From Brachyspira hampsonii (GTDB taxonomy: Bacteria > Spirochaetota > Brachyspiria > Brachyspirales > Brachyspiraceae), in NCBI RefSeq assembly GCF_002214805.1, contig NZ_CP019914.1:1612001-1676000 (forward strand): a DNA stretch of 64,000 nucleotides, read 5' to 3'. A model generated the notes under the pieces. The model saw nothing but the letters and a program-made list of their open reading frames with translations, had not been told where the DNA came from and ran no database searches. Below are positions 10,291-18,056 of the stretch, one piece after another (the first letter of the stretch is position 1; the number at the start of each line of letters is the position of its first letter). A program made the position numbers and the translations under genes.

Positions 10291-10320
10291 AAGGGTGTTA
10301 TATTTCATTATAGCACCCTT
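10291..10320 (+). terminator. Terminator after gap
   Basis: A 12-bp stem (AAGGGTGTTATA with TATAGCACCCTT, one G-U pair) with a 6-base loop, followed by TAAATTTTTA. It lies 37 bases after the gap stop codon. Confidence 0.75.
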
Positions 10321-10412
10321 TAAATTTTTAATGAACATAAAAATTGGCATTAACTTTACAAAAGTTCATAAAGCTAGTAAACAATTTTTATAAGTAATAC
10401 TATAAATATAAA

Positions 10413-10487
10413 AAGCGAGCCAAAGCACATATATATGCAAATAAATTTATTTGCCAATTATAAGCAGAGGCGAGCATAGCAATAATA
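10413..10487 (+). repeat. Stem-loop leader repeat, copy 2 (upstream of pgk)
   Basis: AAGCGAGCCAAAGCAC, then the perfect palindrome GCAAATAAATTTATTTGC (10437-10454), then TTATAAGC and AGGCGAGCATAGCAATAATA. It ends ~10 bases before the pgk AAGGAG. Flanks match copy 1 (8564-8632 on the other strand), while the central stem differs but still pairs, as expected of a structured RNA or a repeat kept for its fold. Confidence 0.65.
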
Positions 10488-10506
10488 AAAAATACACAAG
10501 GAGTTA

Positions 10507-11709
10507 ATGATGAAAAAATCAGTAAAAGACATAGACATTAAAGGTAAAAAAGTAATAATGAGAGTAGACTTTAATGTACCTCTTGACAAAGAAACTAGTT
10601 CAAAAATTACAGACACTACAAGAGTAGATGCTGCTATGCCTACTATAGAATATATACTTTCTCAGGGTGCTTGTCTTATCCTTATGAGCCATTTGGGAAG
10701 ACCTAAAGGCGAAGCTAATCCTAAATATTCTCTTAAACCTGTTTATGATTATTTAAAAACTAAACTTCCTAATAATAAAGTAGAATTTGCTAAAGATTGT
10801 GTAGGAGAAGAAGTAAAAAAACAAGCTGCTGAACTTAAAGCAGGTGATGTACTTTTACTTGAAAATTTAAGATTCCATGCTGAAGAAGAAAAAAATGATG
10901 CAGCATTCTCTAAACAATTAGCTGATTTGGCTGATGTTTATGTTAATGATGCTTTCGGTACTGCACACAGAGCACATGCTTCTACTGCTGGTATAGTATC
11001 TGCTAAAGCCGGTATGCCTGCTGTTGCTGGTTTCTTAATGGAAAAAGAAATTAAATATTTGGGAGATGCTGTTGCTAATCCTGCCCGTCCTTTTGTTGCT
11101 ATAATTGGAGGAGCTAAAGTTTCTTCTAAAATTTCTGTACTTAAAAACTTACTTAATAAAGTAGACACTTTAATAGTTGTAGGTGGTATGGCTTATACTT
11201 TCTTTAAAGCTAAAGGATTAGAAATAGGTACTTCTTTATGCGAAGATGATTATATTGCTACTGCTAAAGAAATTATGGATAAGGCTAAAGAATTAAATAA
11301 AACTTTATACTTACCTGTTGATAATGTTATAGCTGATAAATTTGATAATGATGCTAATATAAAAACAGTAGATTCTAATGCTATACCTGCAGGCTGGATG
11401 GGTATGGATGTTGGACCTAAAACTTTGAAAGAACTTGAAGACATACTTAAAAATGCTAAAACAGTTGTTTGGAACGGACCATTAGGTGTATTTGAAATGC
11501 CTAATTTTGCTAAAGGTACTTTTGAGGTGGCAAAATTCATTGCTAATTCTGAAGCTGTAAGTATAATTGGAGGAGGAGACAGTGTATCTGCTGTTAATAA
11601 ATCAGGTGTTGCTGATAAAATGACACATGTATCTACAGGCGGCGGAGCTTCTTTAGAGTTCCTAGAAGGTATAGAATTACCTGGTATTGCAGTATTGCAA
11701 GATAAATAA
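10507..11709 (+). CDS. pgk: Phosphoglycerate kinase
   Basis: A 400-residue PGK catalysing ATP formation from 1,3-bisphosphoglycerate. KKVIMRVDFNVPL and LMSHLGRPKG are the substrate-binding N-terminal blocks, FGTAHRAHAST follows, and the nucleotide end is marked by WNGPLGVFE and GGGDSVSAV...STGGGASLEFLEG. Two consecutive ATGs (10507, 10510) follow AAGGAG. The second has better spacing (6 bases), so the product may be one residue shorter. The leader contains a stem-loop repeat. The last ~44 coding bases are duplicated downstream at 11804-11857. Confidence 0.97.
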   Translation: MMKKSVKDIDIKGKKVIMRVDFNVPLDKETSSKITDTTRVDAAMPTIEYILSQGACLILMSHLGRPKGEANPKYSLKPVYDYLKTKLPNNKVEFAKDCVGEEVKKQAAELKAGDVLLLENLRFHAEEEKNDAAFSKQLADLADVYVNDAFGTAHRAHASTAGIVSAKAGMPAVAGFLMEKEIKYLGDAVANPARPFVAIIGGAKVSSKISVLKNLLNKVDTLIVVGGMAYTFFKAKGLEIGTSLCEDDYIATAKEIMDKAKELNKTLYLPVDNVIADKFDNDANIKTVDSNAIPAGWMGMDVGPKTLKELEDILKNAKTVVWNGPLGVFEMPNFAKGTFEVAKFIANSEAVSIIGGGDSVSAVNKSGVADKMTHVSTGGGASLEFLEGIELPGIAVLQDK

Positions 11710-11719
11710 TAGCAATTAA
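11666..11719 (+). repeat. Direct repeat, copy 1 (3' end of pgk)
   Basis: 54 bases covering the last codons and stop of pgk. They match 11804-11857 with three mismatches, at an offset of exactly 138 bases. Confidence 0.85.
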
Positions 11720-11731
11720 ATAGTATTTTTT

Positions 11732-11794
11732 AATCAAAATAGTGAGCCCGTAGTAACTTTAGTTGCTGCGGGTTTTTAGCGAACTATTTTGATT
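11732..11794 (+). terminator. Two-tier terminator after pgk
   Basis: An outer stem AATCAAAATAGT / ACTATTTTGATT encloses an inner 11-bp stem CCCGTAGTAAC-TTTA-GTTGCTGCGGG (11747-11772) followed by TTTTT. The inner loop resembles the AACTTTAGTTGCTG hairpin of the leader repeat at 8564-8632. Confidence 0.75.
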
Positions 11795-11803
11795 TTATTA
11801 TAT

Positions 11804-11857
11804 AAGGTATAGAATTACCGGGAATTGCAGTATTGCAAGATAAATAATTGCAATTAA
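11804..11857 (+). repeat. Direct repeat, copy 2 (duplicated pgk tail)
   Basis: A second, non-coding copy of the pgk 3' end lies after the terminator and still contains the equivalent of the stop codon. It is followed by another weak hairpin (AATGTGCTT near 11868 with AAGCATATT near 11906). Confidence 0.85.
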
Positions 11858-12046
11858 TAATAAAAATAATGTGCTTCTAATAGCTTAGCTGTCAGAGTTT
11901 TTTTAAGCATATTGATTTTTAAATATATCATCATAATGATAAATTTAAATAAAGTTTTACTAAATATATTATAATACACTATGTTTTTATATAGTTTATT
12001 TTCTTTTATATTATTAAATAATTTTTAAAATTAAAGATATTTATAC

Positions 12047-12073
12047 TTGACAAAAAAAACTTATGTATTATTA
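12047..12073 (+). promoter_or_regulatory. Promoter of the aspartate-rich protein gene
   Basis: A perfect TTGACA (12047-12052), then TATTAT (or ATTATA one base on) 16-17 bases later. The transcript would start ~20-30 bases before the ORF. Confidence 0.6.
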
Positions 12074-12102
12074 TAGCTTTAAAATTATGAATTATGGAGC
12101 AA

Positions 12103-12501
12103 ATGATGGAAGAATTAGGATCTATCTATTTTTTAGACGAACTAAATATATTAAATAATGGTTATTTTGCCAAACATGATGATGACTTCGATGATGATTA
12201 TGATGACTATGATGATGATTATGATGATGAAGACGAATATGATGATGAAAGCGATTTTGACGACGATGACTTTGATGATGATGATGATTACGATGATGAC
12301 GACGACTATGATGACGATGATGACTATGATGATTATGACGATGATTATGATGACGACTATGACGATGATATAGATGATTTTGACGATGATTTCGACGACG
12401 ATTTTGATGATGATTTCGATGATGACGATGATGATTATGACGATGATTATGATGATGATTTCGATGATAAAGACGATTATGATGATGATTTTGATGAATA
12501 A
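12103..12501 (+). CDS. Extremely aspartate-rich low-complexity protein
   Basis: After an ordinary N-terminus (MMEELGSIYFLDELN, then NILNNGYFAKH) the protein is ~105 residues of Asp broken by single Tyr, Phe, Glu and rare Ser, Ile, Lys, in units such as DDDYDD and DDDFDD. It must be intensely acidic and probably disordered. It could bind Ca2+ or other cations, or nucleic-acid-binding partners, but function is unknown. An ATG at 12094 is in frame, but GGAG at 12096-12099 lies inside that start and serves the ATGs at 12103 and 12106. It has its own promoter and a hairpin after the stop. The DNA is a near-continuous GAT/GAC repeat and could change length. Confidence 0.75.
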   Translation: MMEELGSIYFLDELNILNNGYFAKHDDDFDDDYDDYDDDYDDEDEYDDESDFDDDDFDDDDDYDDDDDYDDDDDYDDYDDDYDDDYDDDIDDFDDDFDDDFDDDFDDDDDDYDDDYDDDFDDKDDYDDDFDE

Positions 12502-12521
12502 TTAATTGTTAATTTATAATT

Positions 12522-12552
12522 AAAGCAATACTTCAATAATGAGTATTGCTTT
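12522..12552 (+). terminator. Hairpin between the Asp-rich gene and the zinc-finger-like gene
   Basis: A perfect 11-bp stem AAAGCAATACT / AGTATTGCTTT lies directly after the Asp-rich ORF. The following T-run is short, so termination may be partial. An ATG at 12539 lies inside the hairpin and is unlikely to be a gene start. Confidence 0.6.
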
Positions 12553-12571
12553 ATTATGCAAAAGGCTTAAG

Positions 12572-13069
12572 ATGTCAGAAAAGAAATTCAAAAAATTTAA
12601 TAATAATAACAATAAAGAAAATAACAAGAAGTTTTGCGGCAAGAAAAATAAAACTAAATTTTACAAAAAAAAATATAATAATCAATATAAATATCAGGAA
12701 AAAAGCATAGAGGAATATGAAAAAAATTATCTCAAAAAGCGTATGAGAGAAGAGATTGAAAGACCTATATGTCCTATATGTAATGAACCTATTTATATAA
12801 TAGAAGAAGCTATAAGACATAATGCAAGCGGAGAGCTGGCACATTTTGAATGTATATTAAATGAAATTAAAGAGAATAATATTTCTGATATGGAAGAAGA
12901 AGATAAAATAGTTTATCTTGGTTCTGGAACTTTTGGAATTATACAGGAAAGACAAAATGGAAAGAATACAAGATTTTTTGTGCGAAAAAGAATAAATTAT
13001 GAAAATAGAAAAGTGAAAAAAATAGAAGATGATGCTGATCCGGAAGAGGAGGATTTATTTAATGTGTGA
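12572..13069 (+). CDS. Lysine/asparagine-rich protein with CxxC...HxxxC zinc-finger-like motif
   Basis: 165 residues from ATG 12572, which has AAAGG ~7 bases upstream. The in-frame ATG at 12539 falls in a terminator hairpin and has no ribosome site. The first ~60 residues are Lys/Asn-rich and probably disordered. Then RPICPICNEPIY and AHFECI supply three cysteines and a histidine in a treble-clef-like arrangement. The C-terminal part (VYLGSGTFGII, RFFVRKRINYE) is basic and could contact nucleic acid. The end overlaps argJ by 8 bases, so they are co-transcribed. I recognise no named family. A small nucleic-acid-binding role is an inference. Confidence 0.65.
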   Translation: MSEKKFKKFNNNNNKENNKKFCGKKNKTKFYKKKYNNQYKYQEKSIEEYEKNYLKKRMREEIERPICPICNEPIYIIEEAIRHNASGELAHFECILNEIKENNISDMEEEDKIVYLGSGTFGIIQERQNGKNTRFFVRKRINYENRKVKKIEDDADPEEEDLFNV

Positions 13070-14225
13070 TATGCCGCTGGGGTTTTCTTCTGCTGCAATG
13101 AAGTCGGGGCTTAAAAATAATGATTATGATTTAGCAATAATTAAAAGCGATCCTCCAAGCGTTGTATCTGCTGTATATACTCAAAATAACTTTCAGGCTG
13201 CTCCTATTATATTTTCTAAAAAGAATGATAAAAATGACATACAGTTATTAATAGTTAATAGTAAAATAGCTAATGCCTTAACAGGTAAAAAGGGATATGA
13301 TGATGTTTTGGATGTGGTTAAATATGCTGCTGAAACCTTTAATATAAAAAAAGATAATATATTAATGGCCTCAACAGGAATTATCGGCGTACCGCTTGAA
13401 ACAGAAAAAATAAAAAAAGCTATAAAGATATCTGATAAATATTTTAATAATAATTTTGACAATATTTCTAAAGCAATTCAAACTAGAGATAAATTCGATA
13501 AAATATATACTGCTCAATTAGAAGTATCTTCAGGAAAGACTGCTAATTTTTATGCTATTGCAAAGGGAAGTTCTATTATACATCCTAATATGGCTACTGT
13601 ACTTCTTTTTATATTTACAGATTTGAATATAGAAAAAGAAACTTTAGATAAAGCATTTAGAGAATCTATAAATAAAACTTTAAATAGAATATCTGTAGAC
13701 GGAGAAACTTCTACAAATGATATGGCTCTTATAATGGCAAACGGAGCATTAAATAATAAAATAATTACAGAAAAAAATAAAAAATTATTTAAAGAGTTAA
13801 AATACAAACTAGATGAAATATGTGCATATCTGGCTAAAATGATAATACTTGACGGAGAAGGAATAACAAAAACTATAATAGTTTCTGTAAAAAGAGCTAA
13901 AACGCAAAGCAATGCTTTTGATATTGCCAAAAAAATAGCGACTTCAAATCTAGTTAAGATATTATTTCTTTCTAAAGATCCTAATTTTGAAAAGATATTA
14001 TCCGTTGTGGGTAATTGTAATATTAATATAAATAATATAGCACTATATGTAAACGATGTTGAAATTTATAAAAACGGTATAATAAATAAATATAATATTG
14101 ATACAGAAAGAAAAGAAAATTATATAACTATAGATTTAGGATATAATACCAAATATGAAGATTATTATTATTTCACTGATCTCACTCAGGAATATATATC
14201 TATACATTCTTCTTACAATATATAA
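13062..14225 (+). CDS. argJ: Bifunctional glutamate N-acetyltransferase / ornithine acetyltransferase
   Basis: A 387-residue ArgJ, which recycles the acetyl group from N-acetylornithine to glutamate in arginine synthesis. ArgJ precursors cleave themselves before a threonine. Here that site is HPNMA-TVLLF (Thr179), preceded by KGSSI, and the sequence SVDGETSTNDM is also conserved. N-terminal blocks GFSSAAMKSG and SAVYTQNNF fit the family. I place the start at ATG 13062, with GAGGAGG ~9 bases before, not at the in-frame 13029. It overlaps the previous gene. No other arg genes lie in the window. Confidence 0.93.
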   Translation: MCDMPLGFSSAAMKSGLKNNDYDLAIIKSDPPSVVSAVYTQNNFQAAPIIFSKKNDKNDIQLLIVNSKIANALTGKKGYDDVLDVVKYAAETFNIKKDNILMASTGIIGVPLETEKIKKAIKISDKYFNNNFDNISKAIQTRDKFDKIYTAQLEVSSGKTANFYAIAKGSSIIHPNMATVLLFIFTDLNIEKETLDKAFRESINKTLNRISVDGETSTNDMALIMANGALNNKIITEKNKKLFKELKYKLDEICAYLAKMIILDGEGITKTIIVSVKRAKTQSNAFDIAKKIATSNLVKILFLSKDPNFEKILSVVGNCNININNIALYVNDVEIYKNGIINKYNIDTERKENYITIDLGYNTKYEDYYYFTDLTQEYISIHSSYNI

Positions 14226-14235
14226 TTTTTTTTAA

Positions 14236-14487
14236 TCCCCACCCTATATACTTATAGTTATAATCTGAAATTTTAACTTTTAATTTCTTTATTATCAAAT
14301 TAGAATTTTTTAGCTGCCCACCCTAGTTAAATAATAATAAATAAAAATCTATTAACCGTGCGTTTAAATATACTCATTATCTAACTAACACTTGGGCGGG
14401 CGTGCTTTTATAAATAAAGCAAAATAGAAAAGTAAAATCATTTATTTTTTAATAAGTAAAAAATATAAAAGGGAGGGGTATGTAATT
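14236..14487. repeat. Intergenic repeat mosaic, locus A
   Basis: Contains a reversed G/C-bracketed module (CCCCACCCTATATAC at 14237 to GCTGCCCACCCTAG at ~14324), a lone CCGTGCGTTT end (14357-14366), and a forward module from CTTGGGCGGGCG (14391) to GGGAGGGGTATGTAATT (14487). Same building blocks as loci B-G. Confidence 0.8.
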
Positions 14488-14500
14488 AAAGCATTATTAT

Positions 14501-14528
14501 TTGACTTATAATATTTTTTGTATATAAT
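14501..14528 (+). promoter_or_regulatory. Promoter upstream of the MATE gene
   Basis: TTGACT (14501-14506), a 16-base spacer, and TATAAT (14523-14528). The 5' leader would be ~120 bases and includes the hairpin at 14585-14638. Confidence 0.6.
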
Positions 14529-14584
14529 TAAAAATATCAATATCTATAAAAAATAATAAAATTTGTCGCCGGATAAATTTTTTT

Positions 14585-14638
14585 AAAACGTTTGTATTCA
14601 TACTGTAGGCCTTAGAAAGTATGAACGCAAACGTTTTT
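14585..14638 (+). terminator. Terminator-like hairpin in the MATE gene leader (candidate attenuator)
   Basis: Twenty base pairs with one mismatch and one G-U (arm starts AAAACGTTTG and its partner ends CAAACGTTTT), a 13-base loop and then TTTTTTT. It sits between a good promoter and an ORF starting 18 bases later, where an unconditional terminator would silence the gene. Confidence 0.65.
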
Positions 14639-14656
14639 TTATTATAGGGTATATTT

Positions 14657-15958
14657 ATGAATGTTTTGAATATGTTTATTAAATATGTATCACTCAATAT
14701 ATTTGGAATGATTGGTTTATCTTGCTATATACTTGCAGATACTTTTTTTGTAGCAAGAGGAATAGGCTCTGACGGACTAACGGCATTAAATATAGCTATA
14801 CCTATTTTTAATTTCATTAATGGAATTGGTTTAATGCTTGGTATGGGCTCTGCTACTAAATACGCTATATTAAAAACTCAAAATAAAAATAATGAAGCTA
14901 ACATTGTATTTACTAACTCTTTAATTTATATATTAATAATATCTGCTTTATTTATCATTGTAAGTATTCTATTTACATCAGGCATAGCATATATTCTAGG
15001 AGCTAGAAATAATATACATAGCATGACAAATATATATATAAAGATGATACTTTTATTTTCACCTATGTTTATGCTAAATAATGTACTTTTAGGATTTGTC
15101 AGAAATGATAATCACCCAAAACTTGCAATGATTGCTATGCTTATGGGAAGTTTATTTAATATTATTTTTGATTATATATTTATATTTCCTTTTAATATGG
15201 GTATATTCGGAGCAGTACTAGCAACTGTTTTCTCTCCTCTTATCAGCATACTCATATTATCATCACTTTTTATTAAAAAGAAAAATACATTTTTCATTGT
15301 TAAGCCTAATGTTAATTTTAAGCAATTTTTTGAAATATCATCTCTTGGAATATCTTTTTTGATAACAGAACTGTCATCAGGTATTGTTATGATAGCTTTT
15401 AATATAATAATATTAAGTATTGCTGGCAATATAGGAGTTGCCGCTTATGGAATAACTGCCAATATAGCATTGGTAATTATAGCAATATTTACAGGAATGG
15501 GGCAAGGTATGCAGCCTATTATAAGTATAAATTACAATAATGAAATGAATATAAATAAAATATATAAGTACGCTTTTGTTTTATCAAGCATCATTTCTAT
15601 TTTAGTTTATATAATCACTTATCTATTTGCAAATGAAATAACTTCAATTTTTAATAGAGATAATATTGAGGAACTTCAAAAAATATCAGTTAATGGACTT
15701 CGTATATATTTCACAGCATTTATATTTGCAGGCTATAATATTATTACATGCGTATATTTTTCTGCTATATATAAAGCTAAACCATCATTTGTAATATCTA
15801 TATTAAGAGGATTTATATTTATAATGCCTTCAATATTTATTTTATCATCGCTTTTTAATATGATAGGAGTATGGCTTTCTTTTCCAATATCTGAAATTTT
15901 AACAAGTATTTTTTCTTTTATATTTTTTATCAATTTTAATAAGTATAAAAGATGCTAA
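14657..15958 (+). CDS. MATE family efflux transporter
   Basis: A 433-residue polytopic protein with about 12 hydrophobic segments. The two MATE halves are visible: SLNIFGMIGLSCYILADTFF with IGSDGLTALNIAIPIFNFI in the first, and GNIGVAAYGITANIALVII with GMGQGMQPIISINYN in the second. MATE proteins export cationic drugs or metabolites against Na+ or H+. The ribosome site is weak (AGGG ~10 bases before the ATG). The strong hairpin directly upstream suggests conditional expression. Substrate unknown. It is a distant paralog of the MATE protein at 20351-21730. Confidence 0.9.
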   Translation: MNVLNMFIKYVSLNIFGMIGLSCYILADTFFVARGIGSDGLTALNIAIPIFNFINGIGLMLGMGSATKYAILKTQNKNNEANIVFTNSLIYILIISALFIIVSILFTSGIAYILGARNNIHSMTNIYIKMILLFSPMFMLNNVLLGFVRNDNHPKLAMIAMLMGSLFNIIFDYIFIFPFNMGIFGAVLATVFSPLISILILSSLFIKKKNTFFIVKPNVNFKQFFEISSLGISFLITELSSGIVMIAFNIIILSIAGNIGVAAYGITANIALVIIAIFTGMGQGMQPIISINYNNEMNINKIYKYAFVLSSIISILVYIITYLFANEITSIFNRDNIEELQKISVNGLRIYFTAFIFAGYNIITCVYFSAIYKAKPSFVISILRGFIFIMPSIFILSSLFNMIGVWLSFPISEILTSIFSFIFFINFNKYKRC

Positions 15959-16103
15959 AATTGATTGGAAATTTAATTTCAAGTAAAATAATAAACTCTG
16001 AAAAAATAAATAATATGGATTATAGTTTAAGAATTTTATATTTTGCTGAATTTTATGTTACACAAGTATATATCTAATTGTTTGAAATTTTATTAATAAT
16101 AAA

Positions 16104-16133
16104 AAGGGTTAAAACAATTAAGCTTTAACCCTT
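16104..16133. terminator. Terminator between MATE and thiolase genes
   Basis: AAGGGTTAAA and TTTAACCCTT form a perfect 10-bp stem between convergent genes, with A/T-rich flanks on both sides. Confidence 0.7.
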
Positions 16134-16156
16134 ATTATTATATAATATTTATTAAA

Positions 16157-17332
16157 TTACATTTCTACAACTAAAGAAGTACCCATACCGCCGCCTATAC
16201 AAAGCGTAGCAAGTCCTTTTTTAGAACCGCGTTTTTTCATCTCATGAAGAAGTGTAGTAAGTATTCTAGCTCCGGAAGCTCCTATAGGGTGTCCTATAGC
16301 AATAGCTCCGCCATTAACATTAACTTTATCCATATTGAATTTTAATTCACGGGCAACAGCTATAGACTGAGCAGCAAAAGCCTCATTACTTTCTATTAAG
16401 TCCAAATCTTCAACTGTAAGATTAGCCATTTTCAAAGCCTTTCTAGTTGCCTCTATAGGTCCTATACCCATTATTCTAGGCTCAACACCATGAGTAGCAT
16501 AACCTACAATTTTAGCCATAGGTTTAATTCCAAGCTCATCAGCTTTTTCTTTAGACATAACAACCACAGCTGAAGCAGCATCATTGATACCAGAAGCATT
16601 ACCAGCAGTAACAGTACCGTCTTTTTTGAATGCAGGTTTTAATTTAGCCAAAGATTCCATAGTAGTACCGAATGTAGGGTGTTCGTCAGTATCTACTACT
16701 ATTTCACCTTTTCTAGTTTTAATTGTAACAGGTACTATTTCATCTTTAAATCTTCCGCTTTTTACAGCTTCTTCTGCCCTGTTCTGACTTCTGCATGCAA
16801 ACTCATCTTGTTCCTGTCTTGTAATACCCCATTGTTCTGCAACATTTTCAGCAGTAACCCCCATATGATAATGCTCAAAAGCACAAATAAGAGCATCATT
16901 AAGTAAAGTATCCTGCATTTTACTTTCACCCATTCTAGCCCCCATTCTCATAGCTGAAGAAGTATATGGAGCCATACTCATATTTTCAGTACCGCCTGCA
17001 ACTACTATATCAGCATCTCCTGATTTAATCATTTGTGCTGCCATTGATACCGCTCTTAATCCTGAACCGCATAATATATTTATAGTTAATGCAGGCTTAT
17101 CTACAGGTATTCCGGCATTAACGGATATCTGTCTTGCGGCATTTGGAAGAAGTGCTGATTGTATAACACAGCCGAAATAAGTTTCATCTACTTGTTCAGG
17201 TTTGATATTTGCTCTTTTTAGTGCTTCTTTTACTGCTACTGTGCCTAATTCCACAGCGGATACATTTGAAAATGATCCTAAGAATTTACCTACAGGTGTT
17301 CTAACAGCACTTGCTATTACTATTTCTTTCAT
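16157..17332 (-). CDS. Acetyl-CoA acetyltransferase (thiolase)
   Basis: A 391-residue biosynthetic-type thiolase joining two acetyl-CoA to acetoacetyl-CoA, used in butyrate formation by fermenting anaerobes. The nucleophilic cysteine is in [11 protein letters not shown] (~residue 88), the catalytic histidine in [10 protein letters not shown], and the second cysteine in [11 protein letters not shown] near the C-terminus. NEAFAAQS is the oxyanion-related block. Family symbols would be thlA or atoB. No other butyrate-pathway gene is in the window. Start ATG has AAGGAG-like sequence upstream (GGAGAGC). Confidence 0.95.
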   Translation of the reverse strand: MKEIVIASAVRTPVGKFLGSFSNVSAVELGTVAVKEALKRANIKPEQVDETYFGCVIQSALLPNAARQISVNAGIPVDKPALTINILCGSGLRAVSMAAQMIKSGDADIVVAGGTENMSMAPYTSSAMRMGARMGESKMQDTLLNDALICAFEHYHMGVTAENVAEQWGITRQEQDEFACRSQNRAEEAVKSGRFKDEIVPVTIKTRKGEIVVDTDEHPTFGTTMESLAKLKPAFKKDGTVTAGNASGINDAASAVVVMSKEKADELGIKPMAKIVGYATHGVEPRIMGIGPIEATRKALKMANLTVEDLDLIESNEAFAAQSIAVARELKFNMDKVNVNGGAIAIGHPIGASGARILTTLLHEMKKRGSKKGLATLCIGGGMGTSLVVEM

Positions 17333-17780
17333 GCTCTCTCCTTAAAAATTATTTTACTATTATAGATTATTTTTTAATGTAAGCTATTATATTATAGTAT
17401 AGCAATTAAAAATTATTTTTACAAGTTTATTTGTAACTTTTTTATTATATATGTTAATCAAGTCACGGAAAATGTACTTTTTATATTGTTTAAATAAAAA
17501 TTATCAATAAATATATATGCTAAATATGATTATAATATACTAATAATTACAAAATAGCATTATCTTCTATTATATGGAGCAAAGAAATATTTAGTTTCAA
17601 TACTAATTAAAAATTATAGTAAACAAGAAAGCCCTATATAATTTTTTATAGGGTAAAATATATTCCAAATATAAACTCATCAAACATAATTACCATATTA
17701 ATCATGTAAAATAGTTTTTTGAGTTTTTTCATTTTACTGACTATATTATATACAGAGAGGAAAAAGTTATATTATGTTAA
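17333..17780. other. AT-rich gap upstream of thiolase
   Basis: No convincing gene. A small hairpin CCCTATA / TATAGGG lies at 17632-17653 without a T-run. The ORF that begins near 17719 runs through the heptamer repeat and has no ribosome site, so I do not call it. Confidence 0.5.
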
Positions 17781-17847
17781 AACAGTCAACAGTCAACAGT
17801 CAACAGTCAACAGTCAACAGTCAACAGTCAACAGTCAACAGTCAACA
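17781..17847 (+). repeat. Heptamer tandem repeat (AACAGTC)x9
   Basis: Nine perfect copies of AACAGTC (17781-17843) plus a partial copy. It lies ~210 bases upstream of the Vsp-like gene. A 7-base unit changes phase with each gain or loss, and such tracts are prone to slippage. Confidence 0.95.
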
Positions 17848-18056
17848 CTTTTAATTCCTTATTATAATCAATTATTATACCATATAATAATACTATTTTC
17901 AATAGTAAAGAAATTTACTCAAAATTATATATGCAAAATCAATAAATATTTTTCTAATAAAAAAAATATAAACAGATATATACATACATCATCATCTATC
18001 TTATATAAAAATAATCTAAATAATAATATTTATAAATTTTTTTTAGGAGAAAAAAT

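Noticed and set aside
12158-12373. 71-codon Met/Thr-rich ORF overlapping the Asp-rich gene
   Set aside because: It is the shifted frame of the GAT/GAC repeat (ATG/ACG codons) and has no ribosome site.
13029-13061. Upstream ATG for argJ
   Set aside because: ATG 13062 has a strong GAGGAGG site and gives the conserved N-terminus. 13029 lies inside the preceding gene without a ribosome site.
17781-17847. CRISPR-like array
   Set aside because: The units are contiguous 7-mers with no spacers and no cas genes nearby.
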